A DNA stretch of 39,931 nt. Source: Verrucomicrobiales bacterium (lineage in GTDB: Bacteria; Verrucomicrobiota; Verrucomicrobiia; Verrucomicrobiales; DEV007). Below the pieces are notes generated by a model that was given only the letters and a program-made list of their open reading frames with translations, was not told the origin of the DNA and searched no databases. Made by a program: the position numbers and the translations under genes. Below, piece after piece: positions 16,819-25,767 of this stretch. Location of the stretch: contig JAEUHH010000004.1 of NCBI GenBank assembly GCA_016795505.1, forward strand, positions 1 through 39,931, written 5' to 3'. Positions within the stretch are counted from its first letter, which is position 1. Each line of letters starts with the position of its first letter.

Positions 16819-16846
16819 TTGCAAAGCGATACCCAGACCGTAAGCT
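16819..16846 (+). promoter_or_regulatory. Candidate promoter for asd-ispA
   Basis: TTGCAA (16819-16824) and TAAGCT (16841-16846) are 16 bp apart, 34 bp before the asd ATG. The region just upstream (16765-16795) is conspicuously A/T-rich, which could act as an UP-like element. The 277-bp gap between the lipoprotein start and asd holds nothing else recognised. Confidence 0.45.
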
Positions 16847-16879
16847 TGCCGCCCCTTTTTCAACCCCAGTCCCCTATCT

Positions 16880-17893
16880 ATGAGCCAGGCCAAACACATC
16901 GCCATCGCCGGAGCCACCGGAGCCGTGGGCGTCGAGATGCTGAAGTGTCTCGAGCAACGCGACTTTCCCATCAGCCAACTCACCCTGCTGGCCTCGGCCC
17001 GCTCGGCCGGCAAGACGATGACCTTCCGCGGGGAGGAAATCCCGGTGCAGGAGCTGACCGCCCACTCATTCAAGGGCGTCGATGTGGCCCTCTTCAGCGC
17101 GGGCTCCGGCATTTCCAAAGAGTTCGCCCAACATGCCGTGGCATCCAATGCCGTGGTCGTCGACAACTCCTCCGCCTTCCGCATGTTGCCCGAGGTGCCG
17201 CTCGTCGTGCCCGAGATCAATCCCGATGACGCCCGCAACCACGCCGGCATCATCGCCAACCCGAACTGCACCACCATCATCACCCTGATGGCCCTCCATC
17301 CCCTGCACAAAGCCTTCGGCGGCGTGCGGCGGATCATCGCCTCCAGCTACCAGGCCGTGTCCGGCAGCGGCGCCCAGGGCATCCTCGAGCTGAAAGCCCA
17401 GAACAAAGCCCTCGCCACCGGCCAGCCCCTCCCCGAACGCCGCGTCTATCTGCGCCAGATCGCCTCGAACGTGATTCCCCACGTCGATTCCTTCCTGCCC
17501 AACGGCTACACCAAGGAGGAAATGAAAATGCACTACGAAGGGCAGAAAATCCTCCACGCTCCCGATCTCATCGCCTCGGTCACCTGCGTGCGCGTGCCCG
17601 TCTATCGGTCCCATTCCGTGTCCGTCACCGCCGAGTTTGCCCACGAGCCCTCTGTCGAGGCGGCCCGCCTCGCCATCAATGCCGCCCCCGGCGTGCATGT
17701 GATGGATGACATCGACGCCGAGTTGCCGATCTACCCGACTCCCCTCGACGCCACAGACGGCGACGACTGTCTCGTCGGCCGCATCCGCCGCGACCTCGTC
17801 TTTGCCGAGCGCGGCCTGACCTTCTGGGTCGTCGGCGACCAGGTGCGCAAGGGCGCGGCCCTCAATGCCGTGCAAATCGCCGAGATCCTCTGA
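16880..17893 (+). CDS. asd: Aspartate-semialdehyde dehydrogenase
   Basis: Asd makes aspartate-4-semialdehyde from aspartyl phosphate with NADPH, the branch point to lysine/diaminopimelate, threonine and methionine. The 337-residue protein has the nucleotide-binding IAGATGAVGVEMLKCLEQR at the N-terminus, FSAGSGISKEFA, VVDNSSAFRM, and the catalytic cysteine C130 in ANPNCTT. Later blocks are SYQAVSGSGAQG and VRVPVYRSHSVSV with the active-site histidine. Length matches the family. The ispA start is 20 bp after the stop. Confidence 0.97.
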   Translation: MSQAKHIAIAGATGAVGVEMLKCLEQRDFPISQLTLLASARSAGKTMTFRGEEIPVQELTAHSFKGVDVALFSAGSGISKEFAQHAVASNAVVVDNSSAFRMLPEVPLVVPEINPDDARNHAGIIANPNCTTIITLMALHPLHKAFGGVRRIIASSYQAVSGSGAQGILELKAQNKALATGQPLPERRVYLRQIASNVIPHVDSFLPNGYTKEEMKMHYEGQKILHAPDLIASVTCVRVPVYRSHSVSVTAEFAHEPSVEAARLAINAAPGVHVMDDIDAELPIYPTPLDATDGDDCLVGRIRRDLVFAERGLTFWVVGDQVRKGAALNAVQIAEIL

Positions 17894-17913
17894 CGCTCCC
17901 CGCCCCCCGAGCC

Positions 17914-18804
17914 ATGACCCTGGCCGCCTACCTCAAAGACCGCCAGCGACAGGTCGATGCCGAGCTGAAGCGCCTGCTCCCCTCGACCAAGACCCGCCCC
18001 GGCACCGTCCATGAGGCCATGCGCTACTCCGTGCTGGCCGGCGGCAAGCGACTGCGCCCCATCCTCTGCCTCGCCGCCTGCGAAGCCTGCGGAGGCGACG
18101 CCGCAGCCCGGAAAAACGCCCTCACCCTCGGCGCCGCCGTGGAGATCCTCCACACCTACACCCTGATCCACGACGACCTCCCCTGCATGGACGACGATGA
18201 CTTCCGTCGCGGCCTGCCGACCTGCCACAAGAAATTCGGCGAAGGCATGGCCGTCCTCGCCGGCGACGCCCTGCTCACCCTCGCCTTCGAAATCCTCGCC
18301 GGCATCGTGCCTCCGAAGCGCCATCCCCTCGCCGCCTTCGTCCGCGAGCTGGCTGTCACCGGCGGCAGCCGCAAACTCATCGGCGGCCAGGTACTCGACC
18401 TCGAGGGCGAAGGCCGCGCCGTCACCGCCGCCGAGCTGCGCTACATCCACGAGAGCAAAACCGCCGCCCTGCTCACCACCGCCATCCGATTCGGCGGCAT
18501 GGCCGCCAATGCCCCGGAGAAGCCCCTCGAGGCCCTCACCGTCTTCGGCCATTCCCTCGGCCTCGCCTTTCAGGTCATCGACGACATCCTCGACGTCACC
18601 CAGACCTCCGAAAAACTGGGCAAAAGCGCCGGCAAGGACGCCGCCGTCGGCAAAGCCACCTACCCCGCCCTCTTCGGACTCGAAAAATCGCGCACCGAGG
18701 CCGCCCGCCTCACCCGCCGCGCCCGCGAATCCCTCGCCCTCTTCGGCGAAAAAGGCACCCGCCTCGCCGAGATCGCCGGCTATCTGCTCGATCGCGAATA
18801 CTGA
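17914..18804 (+). CDS. ispA: Polyprenyl (farnesyl/geranylgeranyl) diphosphate synthase
   Basis: This 296-residue all-helical prenyltransferase condenses dimethylallyl diphosphate with isopentenyl diphosphate to farnesyl or longer diphosphates for lipid carrier, quinone or carotenoid synthesis. The first aspartate-rich motif is DDLPCMDDDD at residues 87-96, preceded by YSVLAGGKRLRP. The second is FQVIDDILDVTQT, and KDAAVGKATYPAL follows. The two extra residues in the first motif (DDxxxxD) are the bacterial short-chain type. Product length cannot be set by eye. Cotranscribed with asd, and followed by a palindromic element before sucC. Confidence 0.92.
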   Translation: MTLAAYLKDRQRQVDAELKRLLPSTKTRPGTVHEAMRYSVLAGGKRLRPILCLAACEACGGDAAARKNALTLGAAVEILHTYTLIHDDLPCMDDDDFRRGLPTCHKKFGEGMAVLAGDALLTLAFEILAGIVPPKRHPLAAFVRELAVTGGSRKLIGGQVLDLEGEGRAVTAAELRYIHESKTAALLTTAIRFGGMAANAPEKPLEALTVFGHSLGLAFQVIDDILDVTQTSEKLGKSAGKDAAVGKATYPALFGLEKSRTEAARLTRRARESLALFGEKGTRLAEIAGYLLDREY

Positions 18805-18834
18805 GCCTCCCGGCCGCGGAGAGTTCCGGTTCAC

Positions 18835-18885
18835 TTTCCGATCAGACCCTCTTTGATCGGCGATCAAACCCTGTCGCATCGGAAA
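18835..18885. repeat. REP-like palindromic element between ispA and sucC
   Basis: The element is bounded by an 8-bp inverted pair, TTTCCGAT (18835-18842) and ATCGGAAA (18878-18885). Its centre is a perfect 17-bp palindrome at 18852-18868 (TTTGATCG, G, CGATCAAA). Its reverse complement matches the stretch inside hemC at 3299-3350. No T-run follows, so it is not a standard terminator, though it may still act as an RNA hairpin at the end of the asd-ispA transcript. Confidence 0.75.
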
Positions 18886-18922
18886 TCGCGGCAAACTTCC
18901 CGGCTTTGCGCCGCCTTGCGCC

Positions 18923-18950
18923 TTGACGCTCGGGGGCCGCGTCGTAAGGT
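18923..18950 (+). promoter_or_regulatory. Candidate sigma-70 promoter of the suc-gltA cluster
   Basis: TTGACG (18923-18928) and TAAGGT (18945-18950) are 16 bp apart, ending 33 bp before the sucC ATG. This is the best -35 match in the window, fitting a housekeeping TCA-cycle operon. Confidence 0.55.
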
Positions 18951-18982
18951 TTGCGCCCTCCCGGACAGGGCTTTCTCACGCG

Positions 18983-20167
18983 ATGAACATCCACGAATAC
19001 CAGGCCAAGGAACTCTTCGAAAAATACGGCGTCCCGACCCCGAAAGGCAAGGTCGCCAACAACGCGGCGGAAGCCCGCGCCATCGCGGAGGAACTCGGCG
19101 GTTCCAACGTCGTGGTCAAAGCCCAGGTCCACGCCGGCGGCCGCGGCAAGGGCACGTTCAAAAACGGGTTCAAAGGCGGCGTCCACCTCGTCAATTCCGC
19201 CGCCGAAGCCGGCGACATCGCCGAGAAAATGATCGGCCAGGTGCTCGTCACCCACCAGACCGGCGAAGAAGGCAAGCTGGTGAACAAAGTCCTCATCGCC
19301 CAGTCGGTCGATATCGCCAAGGAATACTACCTCGCCATCCTGATGGACCGCGATAGCCGCGGCCCGGTCATCGTCGCCAGCACCGAGGGCGGCGTGAACA
19401 TCGAGGAAGTCGCCGAACACACCCCGGAAAAGATTCTCAATGAAAAGATCCACCCGCTGCTCGGCCTGCAAGCCTACCAGACGCGCAAACTGGCCGCGAA
19501 GCTCGGCTTTCAGGGCGATCAGGCCAAGGCTTTCGGCAAGCTGCTCGGCGCCCTCTACAAGCTCTTCATCAGCTGCGACTGCTCCATGGTCGAGGTGAAT
19601 CCTTTGGTGCTCACTCCCGACGGTCAGGTGCTGGCGCTGGACGCGAAGTTCAACTTCGATGACAACGCCCTCTATCGCCACCCCGAGATCGAGGCGATGC
19701 GCGACCCCAGCGAGGAGGACCCCCGCGAGGTCGAGGCCTCGAAATACGGCCTCAACTACATCGGTCTCGACGGCAACATCGCCTGCCTCGTCAACGGCGC
19801 CGGTCTCGCCATGGCCACGATGGATATCATCAAATACTGCGGCGGTGAGCCGGCGAATTTCCTCGATGTCGGCGGCGGCGCCTCGAAGGAGCAGGTCACC
19901 AACGCCTTCAAGATCATCCTCGGCGACCCGAATGTGAAGGGCATCCTGGTGAACATCTTCGGCGGCATCATGGACTGCAACGTCATCGCCGAAGGCATCG
20001 TCGCCGCCTCCAAGGAAGTCGGCCTGTCCCTGCCGCTCGTCGTCCGCCTGGAGGGCAACAACGTCGAAGCCGGCAAGAAGACCCTCGCCGAATCCGGCCT
20101 GAACCTCATCTCTGGCGACAACCTCGCCGACGCCGCCGACAAGGTGGTGAAAGCGATCGCGGCTTAA
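18983..20167 (+). CDS. sucC: Succinate-CoA ligase (ADP-forming) beta subunit
   Basis: SucC binds the nucleotide and, with SucD, interconverts succinyl-CoA and succinate with ATP or GTP production. The 394-residue protein starts at ATG 18983 with [20 protein letters not shown], has the ATP-grasp blocks [15 protein letters not shown] and [20 protein letters not shown], and the C-terminal [17 protein letters not shown] and [16 protein letters not shown] of the ligase domain. Length matches E. coli SucC (388). Unusually, two unrelated genes (20178-21100) separate it from sucD. Confidence 0.97.
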   Translation: MNIHEYQAKELFEKYGVPTPKGKVANNAAEARAIAEELGGSNVVVKAQVHAGGRGKGTFKNGFKGGVHLVNSAAEAGDIAEKMIGQVLVTHQTGEEGKLVNKVLIAQSVDIAKEYYLAILMDRDSRGPVIVASTEGGVNIEEVAEHTPEKILNEKIHPLLGLQAYQTRKLAAKLGFQGDQAKAFGKLLGALYKLFISCDCSMVEVNPLVLTPDGQVLALDAKFNFDDNALYRHPEIEAMRDPSEEDPREVEASKYGLNYIGLDGNIACLVNGAGLAMATMDIIKYCGGEPANFLDVGGGASKEQVTNAFKIILGDPNVKGILVNIFGGIMDCNVIAEGIVAASKEVGLSLPLVVRLEGNNVEAGKKTLAESGLNLISGDNLADAADKVVKAIAA

Positions 20168-20177
20168 TTTTTCAGGC

Positions 20178-20723
20178 ATGAGCGAGGACGGATTCGGATT
20201 TACGCTGAGATTCAGCCGGCGCTATAGCATGGCGCACCGGTTGATCAGTGGCGTCGCGCCGAATTGTCGCGTGCCCCATGGGCATGATGAGGTGGTGACA
20301 GTGGACATTGTCGAAAATTCGAATGCCGGTCTCGACGAAAAGACCAACATGCTGGTCGAATTCGAGCAGGTGAAGGGCCGCTGGTTCAAATGGATCGACA
20401 AGGCGGTGGACCACAGCTTTCACCTCGGCGATGGCGACCCGCTGGTGGCCTATTTTCGTGAGAACGAGCCGGACATGCTGCCACGCCTGCTCATCACGCC
20501 CGGCGACCCGACCACGGAGATCCGCGCCGCCTGTTTCGCGCGGAAGTTGCGCGCCTTCCTCGACGCCGACAATCCTGGCTTCGCCTGCCACCGGCTGACC
20601 ATCCAGGAGACGCCCACCAACGCCGTGGAATTCCGTCCCTGGGGCGCAAACGCCGTGCTGCCTCAAGGCGACCACTGGTGGACCCGCCCCGACCAAAGCA
20701 TCAACGACCTCGCCGCCGCCTGA
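20178..20723 (+). CDS. 6-pyruvoyltetrahydropterin synthase / QueD-family protein
   Basis: A 181-residue member of the PTPS/QueD (T-fold) family. The zinc site is complete: H20 in SMAHRL and the H34-G-H36 pair in CRVPHGHDE. C30, four residues before H34, matches the catalytic Cys of the CxxxHGH motif. Downstream VDHSFHLGDGDP and the substrate-anchoring glutamate in TIQETPTNAVEF also fit. QueD makes 6-carboxytetrahydropterin for queuosine; PTPS makes pyruvoyl-tetrahydropterin. At 181 residues it is longer than QueD (about 120), with an insert between about 85 and 150, so the exact reaction is open. It starts 10 bp after sucC and ends 5 bp before the VOC gene, so it is cotranscribed with TCA genes. 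Confidence 0.85.
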   Translation: MSEDGFGFTLRFSRRYSMAHRLISGVAPNCRVPHGHDEVVTVDIVENSNAGLDEKTNMLVEFEQVKGRWFKWIDKAVDHSFHLGDGDPLVAYFRENEPDMLPRLLITPGDPTTEIRAACFARKLRAFLDADNPGFACHRLTIQETPTNAVEFRPWGANAVLPQGDHWWTRPDQSINDLAAA

Positions 20724-20728
20724 TCGCC

Positions 20729-21100
20729 ATGGGAATCGCCGCCAAAGATATTGCCTTCGTGGGCTACCCGGTCACCGATCTCGACCGGGCGCGGGATTTC
20801 TACGGCCGCGTATTGGGCCTGGAGTGCATCCTGGATCATCCGATCGACGATCACCTGCGCTGGATCGAATACGCCGTGGGCGACTCGGCCATCGCCATCT
20901 CGAATGCCTGGGCTCCCAGCGGCCAGAGCGGGCCGGGCGCCGCCTTGGAGGTGGCCGATCTCGACGCCGCCGTCGCGCATCTCCGCGCCGAGGGCGTGTC
21001 TTTCCGCACCGAGGTTCTGGCCTCGCCCTCCTGCCGGTTCGTCGGCATCGCCGATCCCGACGGCAACGACCTGACCATTCATCAGCACCATCCCGCCTGA
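20729..21100 (+). CDS. VOC-superfamily (glyoxalase/bleomycin-resistance fold) protein
   Basis: This 123-residue protein has the two beta-alpha-beta-beta-beta halves of the vicinal-oxygen-chelate fold: [25 protein letters not shown] at the start and [13 protein letters not shown] at the end. The [17 protein letters not shown] segment opens the second half. VOC proteins include glyoxalases, dioxygenases and drug-binding proteins; metal ligands are not complete enough to choose. The ATG at 20729 lies 5 bp after the PTPS-like stop. Confidence 0.87.
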   Translation: MGIAAKDIAFVGYPVTDLDRARDFYGRVLGLECILDHPIDDHLRWIEYAVGDSAIAISNAWAPSGQSGPGAALEVADLDAAVAHLRAEGVSFRTEVLASPSCRFVGIADPDGNDLTIHQHHPA

Positions 21101-21134
21101 TTTTCCAACCGTTCACCTTTCACCGAATCGCACC

Positions 21135-22028
21135 ATGGCCATCCTCGTCGACGAAAACACCAAGGTCCTGATCCAGGGCATCACCGGCTCCTTTGGCGGA
21201 CGCCACGCGCAACTCAGCCTCGACTACGGCACGCAGGTCGTGGCCGGCGTCACTCCAGGCAAGGGCGGCCAGAAATTCGCCGACCGGGTGCCGATCTATG
21301 ACACCGTCGCCGAAGCCGCCGCCGAGACCGGTGCCACCGTGTCGGCCATTTTCGTGCCCCCGCCTTTCGCGGCCGACGCCATCCTCGAAGGGGTCGATGC
21401 CGGGCTCGACCTCGTCGTGTGCATCACCGAGGGCATTCCCGTCATCGACATGATGAAGGTGCGCGCCGCCATGGCCGGCAGCAAGACCCGGCTCATCGGA
21501 CCGAACTGCCCCGGCCTCGTCACCCCCGGTCGCGGCGAGAAATCCCACGGCGGCTGCCGCATCGGCATCGCCCCCGGCTACATCCACAAACGCGGCAGCG
21601 TCGGCGTGGTCTCGCGCTCCGGCACGCTGACCTACGAGGCGGTGTGGCAGCTCACCCAGCTCGGTCTGGGCCAGAGCACCTGCGTCGGCATCGGCGGCGA
21701 CCCGATCAACGGCACCTCGCACCTCGACTGCCTGAAAATGTTCAACGACGACCCCGAGACCGAGGCCATCATCATGATCGGCGAGATCGGCGGCAGCGCC
21801 GAGGAGGAAGCCGCCGCGTGGGCCAAGGAGCATTGCAAAAAGCCCATCGCCGGCTTCATCGCCGGAGCCACCGCGCCTCCCGGCCGTCGCATGGGTCATG
21901 CCGGTGCCATCATCTCCGGCGGCAAAGGCACCGCCGAAGCCAAAAAGGAGGCCCTCCGCGATGCCGGCATCCTCGTCGCCGAGACGCCCTCGGACATGGG
22001 GGCTACTTTGGTGAAGGCTTTGGGTTGA
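21135..22028 (+). CDS. sucD: Succinate-CoA ligase (ADP-forming) alpha subunit
   Basis: SucD carries the CoA site and the phosphohistidine. The 297-residue protein begins [20 protein letters not shown], then has [46 protein letters not shown] and [13 protein letters not shown]. The phosphorylated histidine is H255 in [16 protein letters not shown]. All core blocks are intact, so with SucC this should form an active enzyme. It follows the VOC gene by 34 bp and precedes gltA by 75 bp. Confidence 0.97.
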   Translation: MAILVDENTKVLIQGITGSFGGRHAQLSLDYGTQVVAGVTPGKGGQKFADRVPIYDTVAEAAAETGATVSAIFVPPPFAADAILEGVDAGLDLVVCITEGIPVIDMMKVRAAMAGSKTRLIGPNCPGLVTPGRGEKSHGGCRIGIAPGYIHKRGSVGVVSRSGTLTYEAVWQLTQLGLGQSTCVGIGGDPINGTSHLDCLKMFNDDPETEAIIMIGEIGGSAEEEAAAWAKEHCKKPIAGFIAGATAPPGRRMGHAGAIISGGKGTAEAKKEALRDAGILVAETPSDMGATLVKALG

Positions 22029-22103
22029 TTGCCAAGCCGAAATCGGGATAATCCCCACTTTCCCCGCACCGCCATCCGAAACGCCCAACACCACCCACCG
22101 ATC

Positions 22104-23240
22104 ATGTCATCGACTGCCACCGATTACGCCAAAGGACTCGAAGGAGTCATCGCCAACGAATCGAAGCTCTCCGATGTGCAGGGTCAGGCCGGTGTCCTGC
22201 GTTACCTCGGTTACAACATCGACGACCTGGCCGAGCAGACCACCTTCGAGGAGGTCGTCCACCTCCTGCACATCGGCCGCCTGCCGAACCGCGCCGAACT
22301 GGAGAAGCTCACCACCACCCTGCGCAGCCACCGCAGCCTGCCCCAGGGCCTGATCGATTTCGTGAAAGGCGCGCCCCAGGACGCCAATCCCATGGATGTC
22401 CTCCGCACCGGCGTCAGCATGCTGGGCCTCTACGACCATCGCGGCGAGGATCAAAACCGCGACCTCAACGAGGAGCGTTCCCTCGCCATTTGCGCCAAGA
22501 TGCCGCTCATCGTGGCCGCGTTCCACCGCTGCCGGCAGGGCCTGCCCATCGTCGAGCCCCGTCAGGATCTCAGCGAAGCCGCCCATTTCCTCTACCTCAT
22601 CAATGGCGAAGTCCCCAGCGACGATGCCGCCCGCACTCTCGACGTGGCCTACATCCTCCACGCCGATCACGGGATGAATGCCTCCACCTTCAGCGCCCGC
22701 GTGACCATCGCGACGCTGTCGGACATGTATTCGGCCATCACCAGCGCCATCGGCACCCTGAAAGGACCGCTCCACGGTGGGGCCAACGAGGGAGTCATCC
22801 ACATGCTCGAAGAAATCGGCAGCGAGGACAAAGTCGATGCCTACGTCGAGGACTGCCTGGAGCACAAGAAGAAGATCATGGGCATCGGCCACCGGGTTTA
22901 CAAGGTGCTCGACCCCCGCGCCCCGCACCTGCGCAAGATGGCCATCAAGCTCACCGAGCAACTCGGCGAGCCGAAGTGGATCCGCATGTCCGAGCGCATC
23001 GCCGGCATCATGAAGGAGCGCAAGGGCCTGAATGCCAACGTCGACTTCTACTCGGCGACCGTTTACTACTCGCTTGGCATTCCCACCGACCTGTTCACTC
23101 CGATTTTCGCCATTTCCCGCGCCGCCGGCTGGACCGCGCAGGTGCTCGAACAGCTCGACGACAATCGTCTCTACCGCCCGCTCACGCTCTACACCGGCCC
23201 GACCGAAGACGTGCCGATCGTGCCGATCGATCAGCGGTAA
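22104..23240 (+). CDS. gltA: Citrate synthase (short, dimer-type)
   Basis: Citrate synthase condenses acetyl-CoA and oxaloacetate. From ATG 22104 the protein has 378 residues, the length of the dimeric Gram-positive/archaeal-type enzymes and shorter than the 427-residue NADH-sensitive E. coli form. The catalytic triad is visible: H224 in PLHGGANEGV, H263 in MGIGHRVYKVLDPRAP, and D314 in NANVDFYSATVYY. The N-terminus (TDYAKGLEGVIANESKLSDV) fits the family. It closes the sucC-sucD cluster. A short GC hairpin at 23244-23261 follows but lacks a T-run. Confidence 0.96.
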   Translation: MSSTATDYAKGLEGVIANESKLSDVQGQAGVLRYLGYNIDDLAEQTTFEEVVHLLHIGRLPNRAELEKLTTTLRSHRSLPQGLIDFVKGAPQDANPMDVLRTGVSMLGLYDHRGEDQNRDLNEERSLAICAKMPLIVAAFHRCRQGLPIVEPRQDLSEAAHFLYLINGEVPSDDAARTLDVAYILHADHGMNASTFSARVTIATLSDMYSAITSAIGTLKGPLHGGANEGVIHMLEEIGSEDKVDAYVEDCLEHKKKIMGIGHRVYKVLDPRAPHLRKMAIKLTEQLGEPKWIRMSERIAGIMKERKGLNANVDFYSATVYYSLGIPTDLFTPIFAISRAAGWTAQVLEQLDDNRLYRPLTLYTGPTEDVPIVPIDQR

Positions 23241-23259
23241 CGAAGCGCGCGGGTCCGCG

Positions 23260-24204
23260 CTACTCCGCGGCCATCTGCCGCAGATGCCGGTCAAACCATG
23301 CCGCGAAATGGCGGGTGTCCAGACTGGCCGCCAGCCAGCCGTGACCCTTGCGCGGACGAACCCCGAGCCGCACTTCTGGAGCGCCCACCCGGCCCGAGGC
23401 ATCGCGAAACCACTCGGACTGCTCCAGCGGCGTCAAGGTGTCGGCATCGCCGTGGAGGATCAACACCGGCGGCTGATCGGGCCGCACGTGGAAGACCGGC
23501 GACAGATCCCGGGCGATGACCTGCCACTTCTCCCGATCCACCGCATCGGGTCCGAAGGCAGCGCGAAAGCTCTTCGGCGGGCCCCCGTCGTGGAGATTTT
23601 CCGTGGAGGAGCCCAGATCCACCAAATTCGTCACCGGGAAAAAAATCCCCACCGCCTGGACCGCGCTGCTTTCGCGATCAACCGGGTCGGACGCGTCGGC
23701 TGGACCGGGACCACCGCGCGTGGCCAGCATCAGGCTCAGGTGCCCGCCGGCACTCGCCCCCATCACGCCGATCCGGTCCGGGTCGATCCCGAAGTCAGCC
23801 GCCCGATGCCGGATGTAGCGCACGGATCGATGGATATCCGTCACCGTGTCCGGCACCGACACCTCGGGCTGAGAAATGTGGGAAACCGCAAAGACCGTGT
23901 AGCCGCTCCGCAACAGCGGCGCCACCATCCAGACGTGCATCGCAGCGGGATCCGACTTCCATCCCCCGCTGACGATGAAGATCGCTCCCAGCCCGTTGGG
24001 ACGCTCGGGCCGGATCATTTCGAGCGTCAAGTCGCGGCCGTTCCGACTGCCATAGACGATCCCCGGCGTCCGCTCGCAGGCGGGATTCACATAAATCCAA
24101 AGCCCACCCGCCGCCGCGGCCACGAGCAGGCCCACGACGATGGCCACTCGGAACAACTTCCAGCCGATCGACAAACAGCCGGATTTTTTTCCCACCGAAT
24201 TCAT
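23260..24204 (-). CDS. Membrane-anchored alpha/beta hydrolase (esterase/lipase-like)
   Basis: Starting at ATG 24204, the 314-residue product has one membrane helix at about residues 17-39 (LFRVAIVVGLLVAAAAGGLW), then an alpha/beta-hydrolase domain. The nucleophile is S151 in the elbow GASAGGH. The acid and base are the Asp in HGDADTLTP and the His in GHGWLAA. It resembles carbohydrate-esterase-like BD-FAE/acyl-peptidase relatives. The helix would hold the enzyme on the periplasmic face, or be a poor signal peptide. It is convergent with gltA (19-bp gap) and divergent from the Gfo/Idh gene. A longer frame to 24285 is less likely because its N-terminus is polar and untypical. Confidence 0.83.
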   Translation of the reverse strand: MNSVGKKSGCLSIGWKLFRVAIVVGLLVAAAAGGLWIYVNPACERTPGIVYGSRNGRDLTLEMIRPERPNGLGAIFIVSGGWKSDPAAMHVWMVAPLLRSGYTVFAVSHISQPEVSVPDTVTDIHRSVRYIRHRAADFGIDPDRIGVMGASAGGHLSLMLATRGGPGPADASDPVDRESSAVQAVGIFFPVTNLVDLGSSTENLHDGGPPKSFRAAFGPDAVDREKWQVIARDLSPVFHVRPDQPPVLILHGDADTLTPLEQSEWFRDASGRVGAPEVRLGVRPRKGHGWLAASLDTRHFAAWFDRHLRQMAAE

Positions 24205-24366
24205 CCGCACAGCTTCGCCCAACCCGGTGGAATCGTCGCTCGAAATTCGTACGCGCGGCCCGATCGAGCCCTCTGGCCGCCGCATTGACGTGATTGATTC
24301 CCCGGACGGTCATCGGCAGCATGGCGGTCAGACCGGACCCACCTTCCCTCCGGTCGCTTCCGATCC

Positions 24367-25668
24367 ATGAATTCCCTGCCACCATCGACCCCGCCCTCCC
24401 GCCGCCGCATCCTCCGAGCCGCCGGAGGCACCCTCGCCGCCGCCGGTCTCGCCGCCCCGCGGGCGTTCGCCGCCAATGACAAGATCTCCGTGGCCTGCAT
24501 CGGCATCCGCGGCCGGGGAAACTCGGTGATGCAGAGCTTCGTCGCCGAACCCGACTGCGAGATCACCCACCTGTGCGACGTGCGCGAGGCCGTGCTCACC
24601 CAGCGCGGCGCGGAGATCAAGGCCAAGACCGGCAAGATGCCCAAATTGGTCCGCGACTACCGCGATCTGCTTACCGATCCCACCATCGACGCCTTCATGG
24701 TCGCCACGCCCGACCACTGGCACGCTTTGCTGACCATCGAGGGCTGTCTCGCCGGCAAGGATGTCTATGTGGAGAAGCCGGCCAGCCACAATATCCAGGA
24801 GGGCAAAGTCGCCGTCGCCGCGGCCCGCAAAGGCGATCGCATGGTCCAGATGGGCACCCAGATCCGCAGCGCGGCCTTCCTGAAGGAGGCGCGGGACTTC
24901 GTCGCCAGCGGTGCGCTGGGCAAGGTGATTTCCGGAAAAGCCTGGGAAACCGCCCGGGTCGGCGCGGTGAAACTGGCCGCCGACGGCACGCCACCGGCCG
25001 GCATCGACTACCATCTCTGGCAGGGACCGTCGCCGGAGCGCGCCTACAACGAAACCATCGTCGGCGGCGCATGGCGCTGGCTGTTCGACTACGGCACCGG
25101 CGATCTGGGCAACGACGGAGTACATCGCATCGATTACTGCCGCTACGTGATGGGTCTGGACGACTGGCCCGAGGCCATCACCTCGTCGGGTGGAAAATAC
25201 TTTTTCGAGGATGATCAACAGTGGCCTGACACGCTCTTTGTCACCTACGACTATCCCGGTGCGGTGCTGCAATATGAGATGCGGCTGTGGTCCAAGTCGC
25301 GCCTCTTCAATGCCGGCGAAGGCGCCACCATCTACGGTGAAAACGGGTGGATGCTCCTGACCAACACCTCGTGGAAGGCCTACGATCCCGACGGCAAGAT
25401 CATGAAGGAAGGCAGCAGCGACGGCGGTCAGCAGGCCCATGTGCGGAACTTCCTCGATGCCGTGCGCAGCCGGAAGCGCGAGTCGCTGAATCAGGAGATC
25501 CTGAGCGGCCACATCAGCACCGTGATGTGCCACGCCGGCAACATCGCCTGGCGGACGGGGAAAAAGCTCCGTTTCGACCCGAAGACCGAGACCTTTGACG
25601 ACGCCGAAGCCAACGCCCTCGTCGGCCGGGAGCACCGCAAGGGCTTCGAGTTGCCGAAGATCGCGTGA
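24367..25668 (+). CDS. Tat-exported Gfo/Idh/MocA-family oxidoreductase
   Basis: The 433-residue protein starts with a twin-arginine signal (SRRRILRAAGGTLAAAGLAA, cut near residue 35). A Rossmann domain follows (ISVACIGIRGRGNSVMQSF, then THLCDV) with the family blocks ATPDHWHALLTIEG and GKDVYVEKPASHN, where the Lys of EKP is the usual catalytic residue. The C-terminal half is the beta-sheet substrate domain (YDYPGAVLQYEMRLW, SRLFNAGEGATIYGENGWM). Tat export implies folding with NAD(P) before secretion, as known for many Verrucomicrobiota/Planctomycete members acting on sugars or inositols. The substrate is unknown. The ATG at 24367 is fixed by the Tat motif. A 29-nt palindrome lies 24 bp after the stop. 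Confidence 0.92.
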   Translation: MNSLPPSTPPSRRRILRAAGGTLAAAGLAAPRAFAANDKISVACIGIRGRGNSVMQSFVAEPDCEITHLCDVREAVLTQRGAEIKAKTGKMPKLVRDYRDLLTDPTIDAFMVATPDHWHALLTIEGCLAGKDVYVEKPASHNIQEGKVAVAAARKGDRMVQMGTQIRSAAFLKEARDFVASGALGKVISGKAWETARVGAVKLAADGTPPAGIDYHLWQGPSPERAYNETIVGGAWRWLFDYGTGDLGNDGVHRIDYCRYVMGLDDWPEAITSSGGKYFFEDDQQWPDTLFVTYDYPGAVLQYEMRLWSKSRLFNAGEGATIYGENGWMLLTNTSWKAYDPDGKIMKEGSSDGGQQAHVRNFLDAVRSRKRESLNQEILSGHISTVMCHAGNIAWRTGKKLRFDPKTETFDDAEANALVGREHRKGFELPKIA

Positions 25669-25692
25669 CAACCGGGTTCGGTAGCCAAAGAA

Positions 25693-25721
25693 ACAGGGTT
25701 GGATCGCCGATCCAACCCTGT
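25693..25721. repeat. REP-like perfect palindrome after the Gfo/Idh gene
   Basis: A perfect 14-bp inverted repeat around one central base (25707): ACAGGGTTGGATCG against CGATCCAACCCTGT. On the minus strand the stretch GACAGGGTT...GATC matches the ispA-sucC element at 22 of 24 positions. The two differences (T to G, and A to C) sit opposite one another and keep the stem paired. It lies between convergent genes, so it may act as a bidirectional hairpin, but no T-run is present on either side. Confidence 0.8.
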
Positions 25722-25767
25722 CAGTCCGAAAAGAAATGGCCGCGCTGACGGCGCGAACCGGAGCCGG

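Noticed and set aside
23244-23261. Hairpin AGCGCG...CGCGCT after gltA as a terminator
   Set aside because: Only a 6-bp stem, overlaps the neighbouring stop codon and has no T-run.
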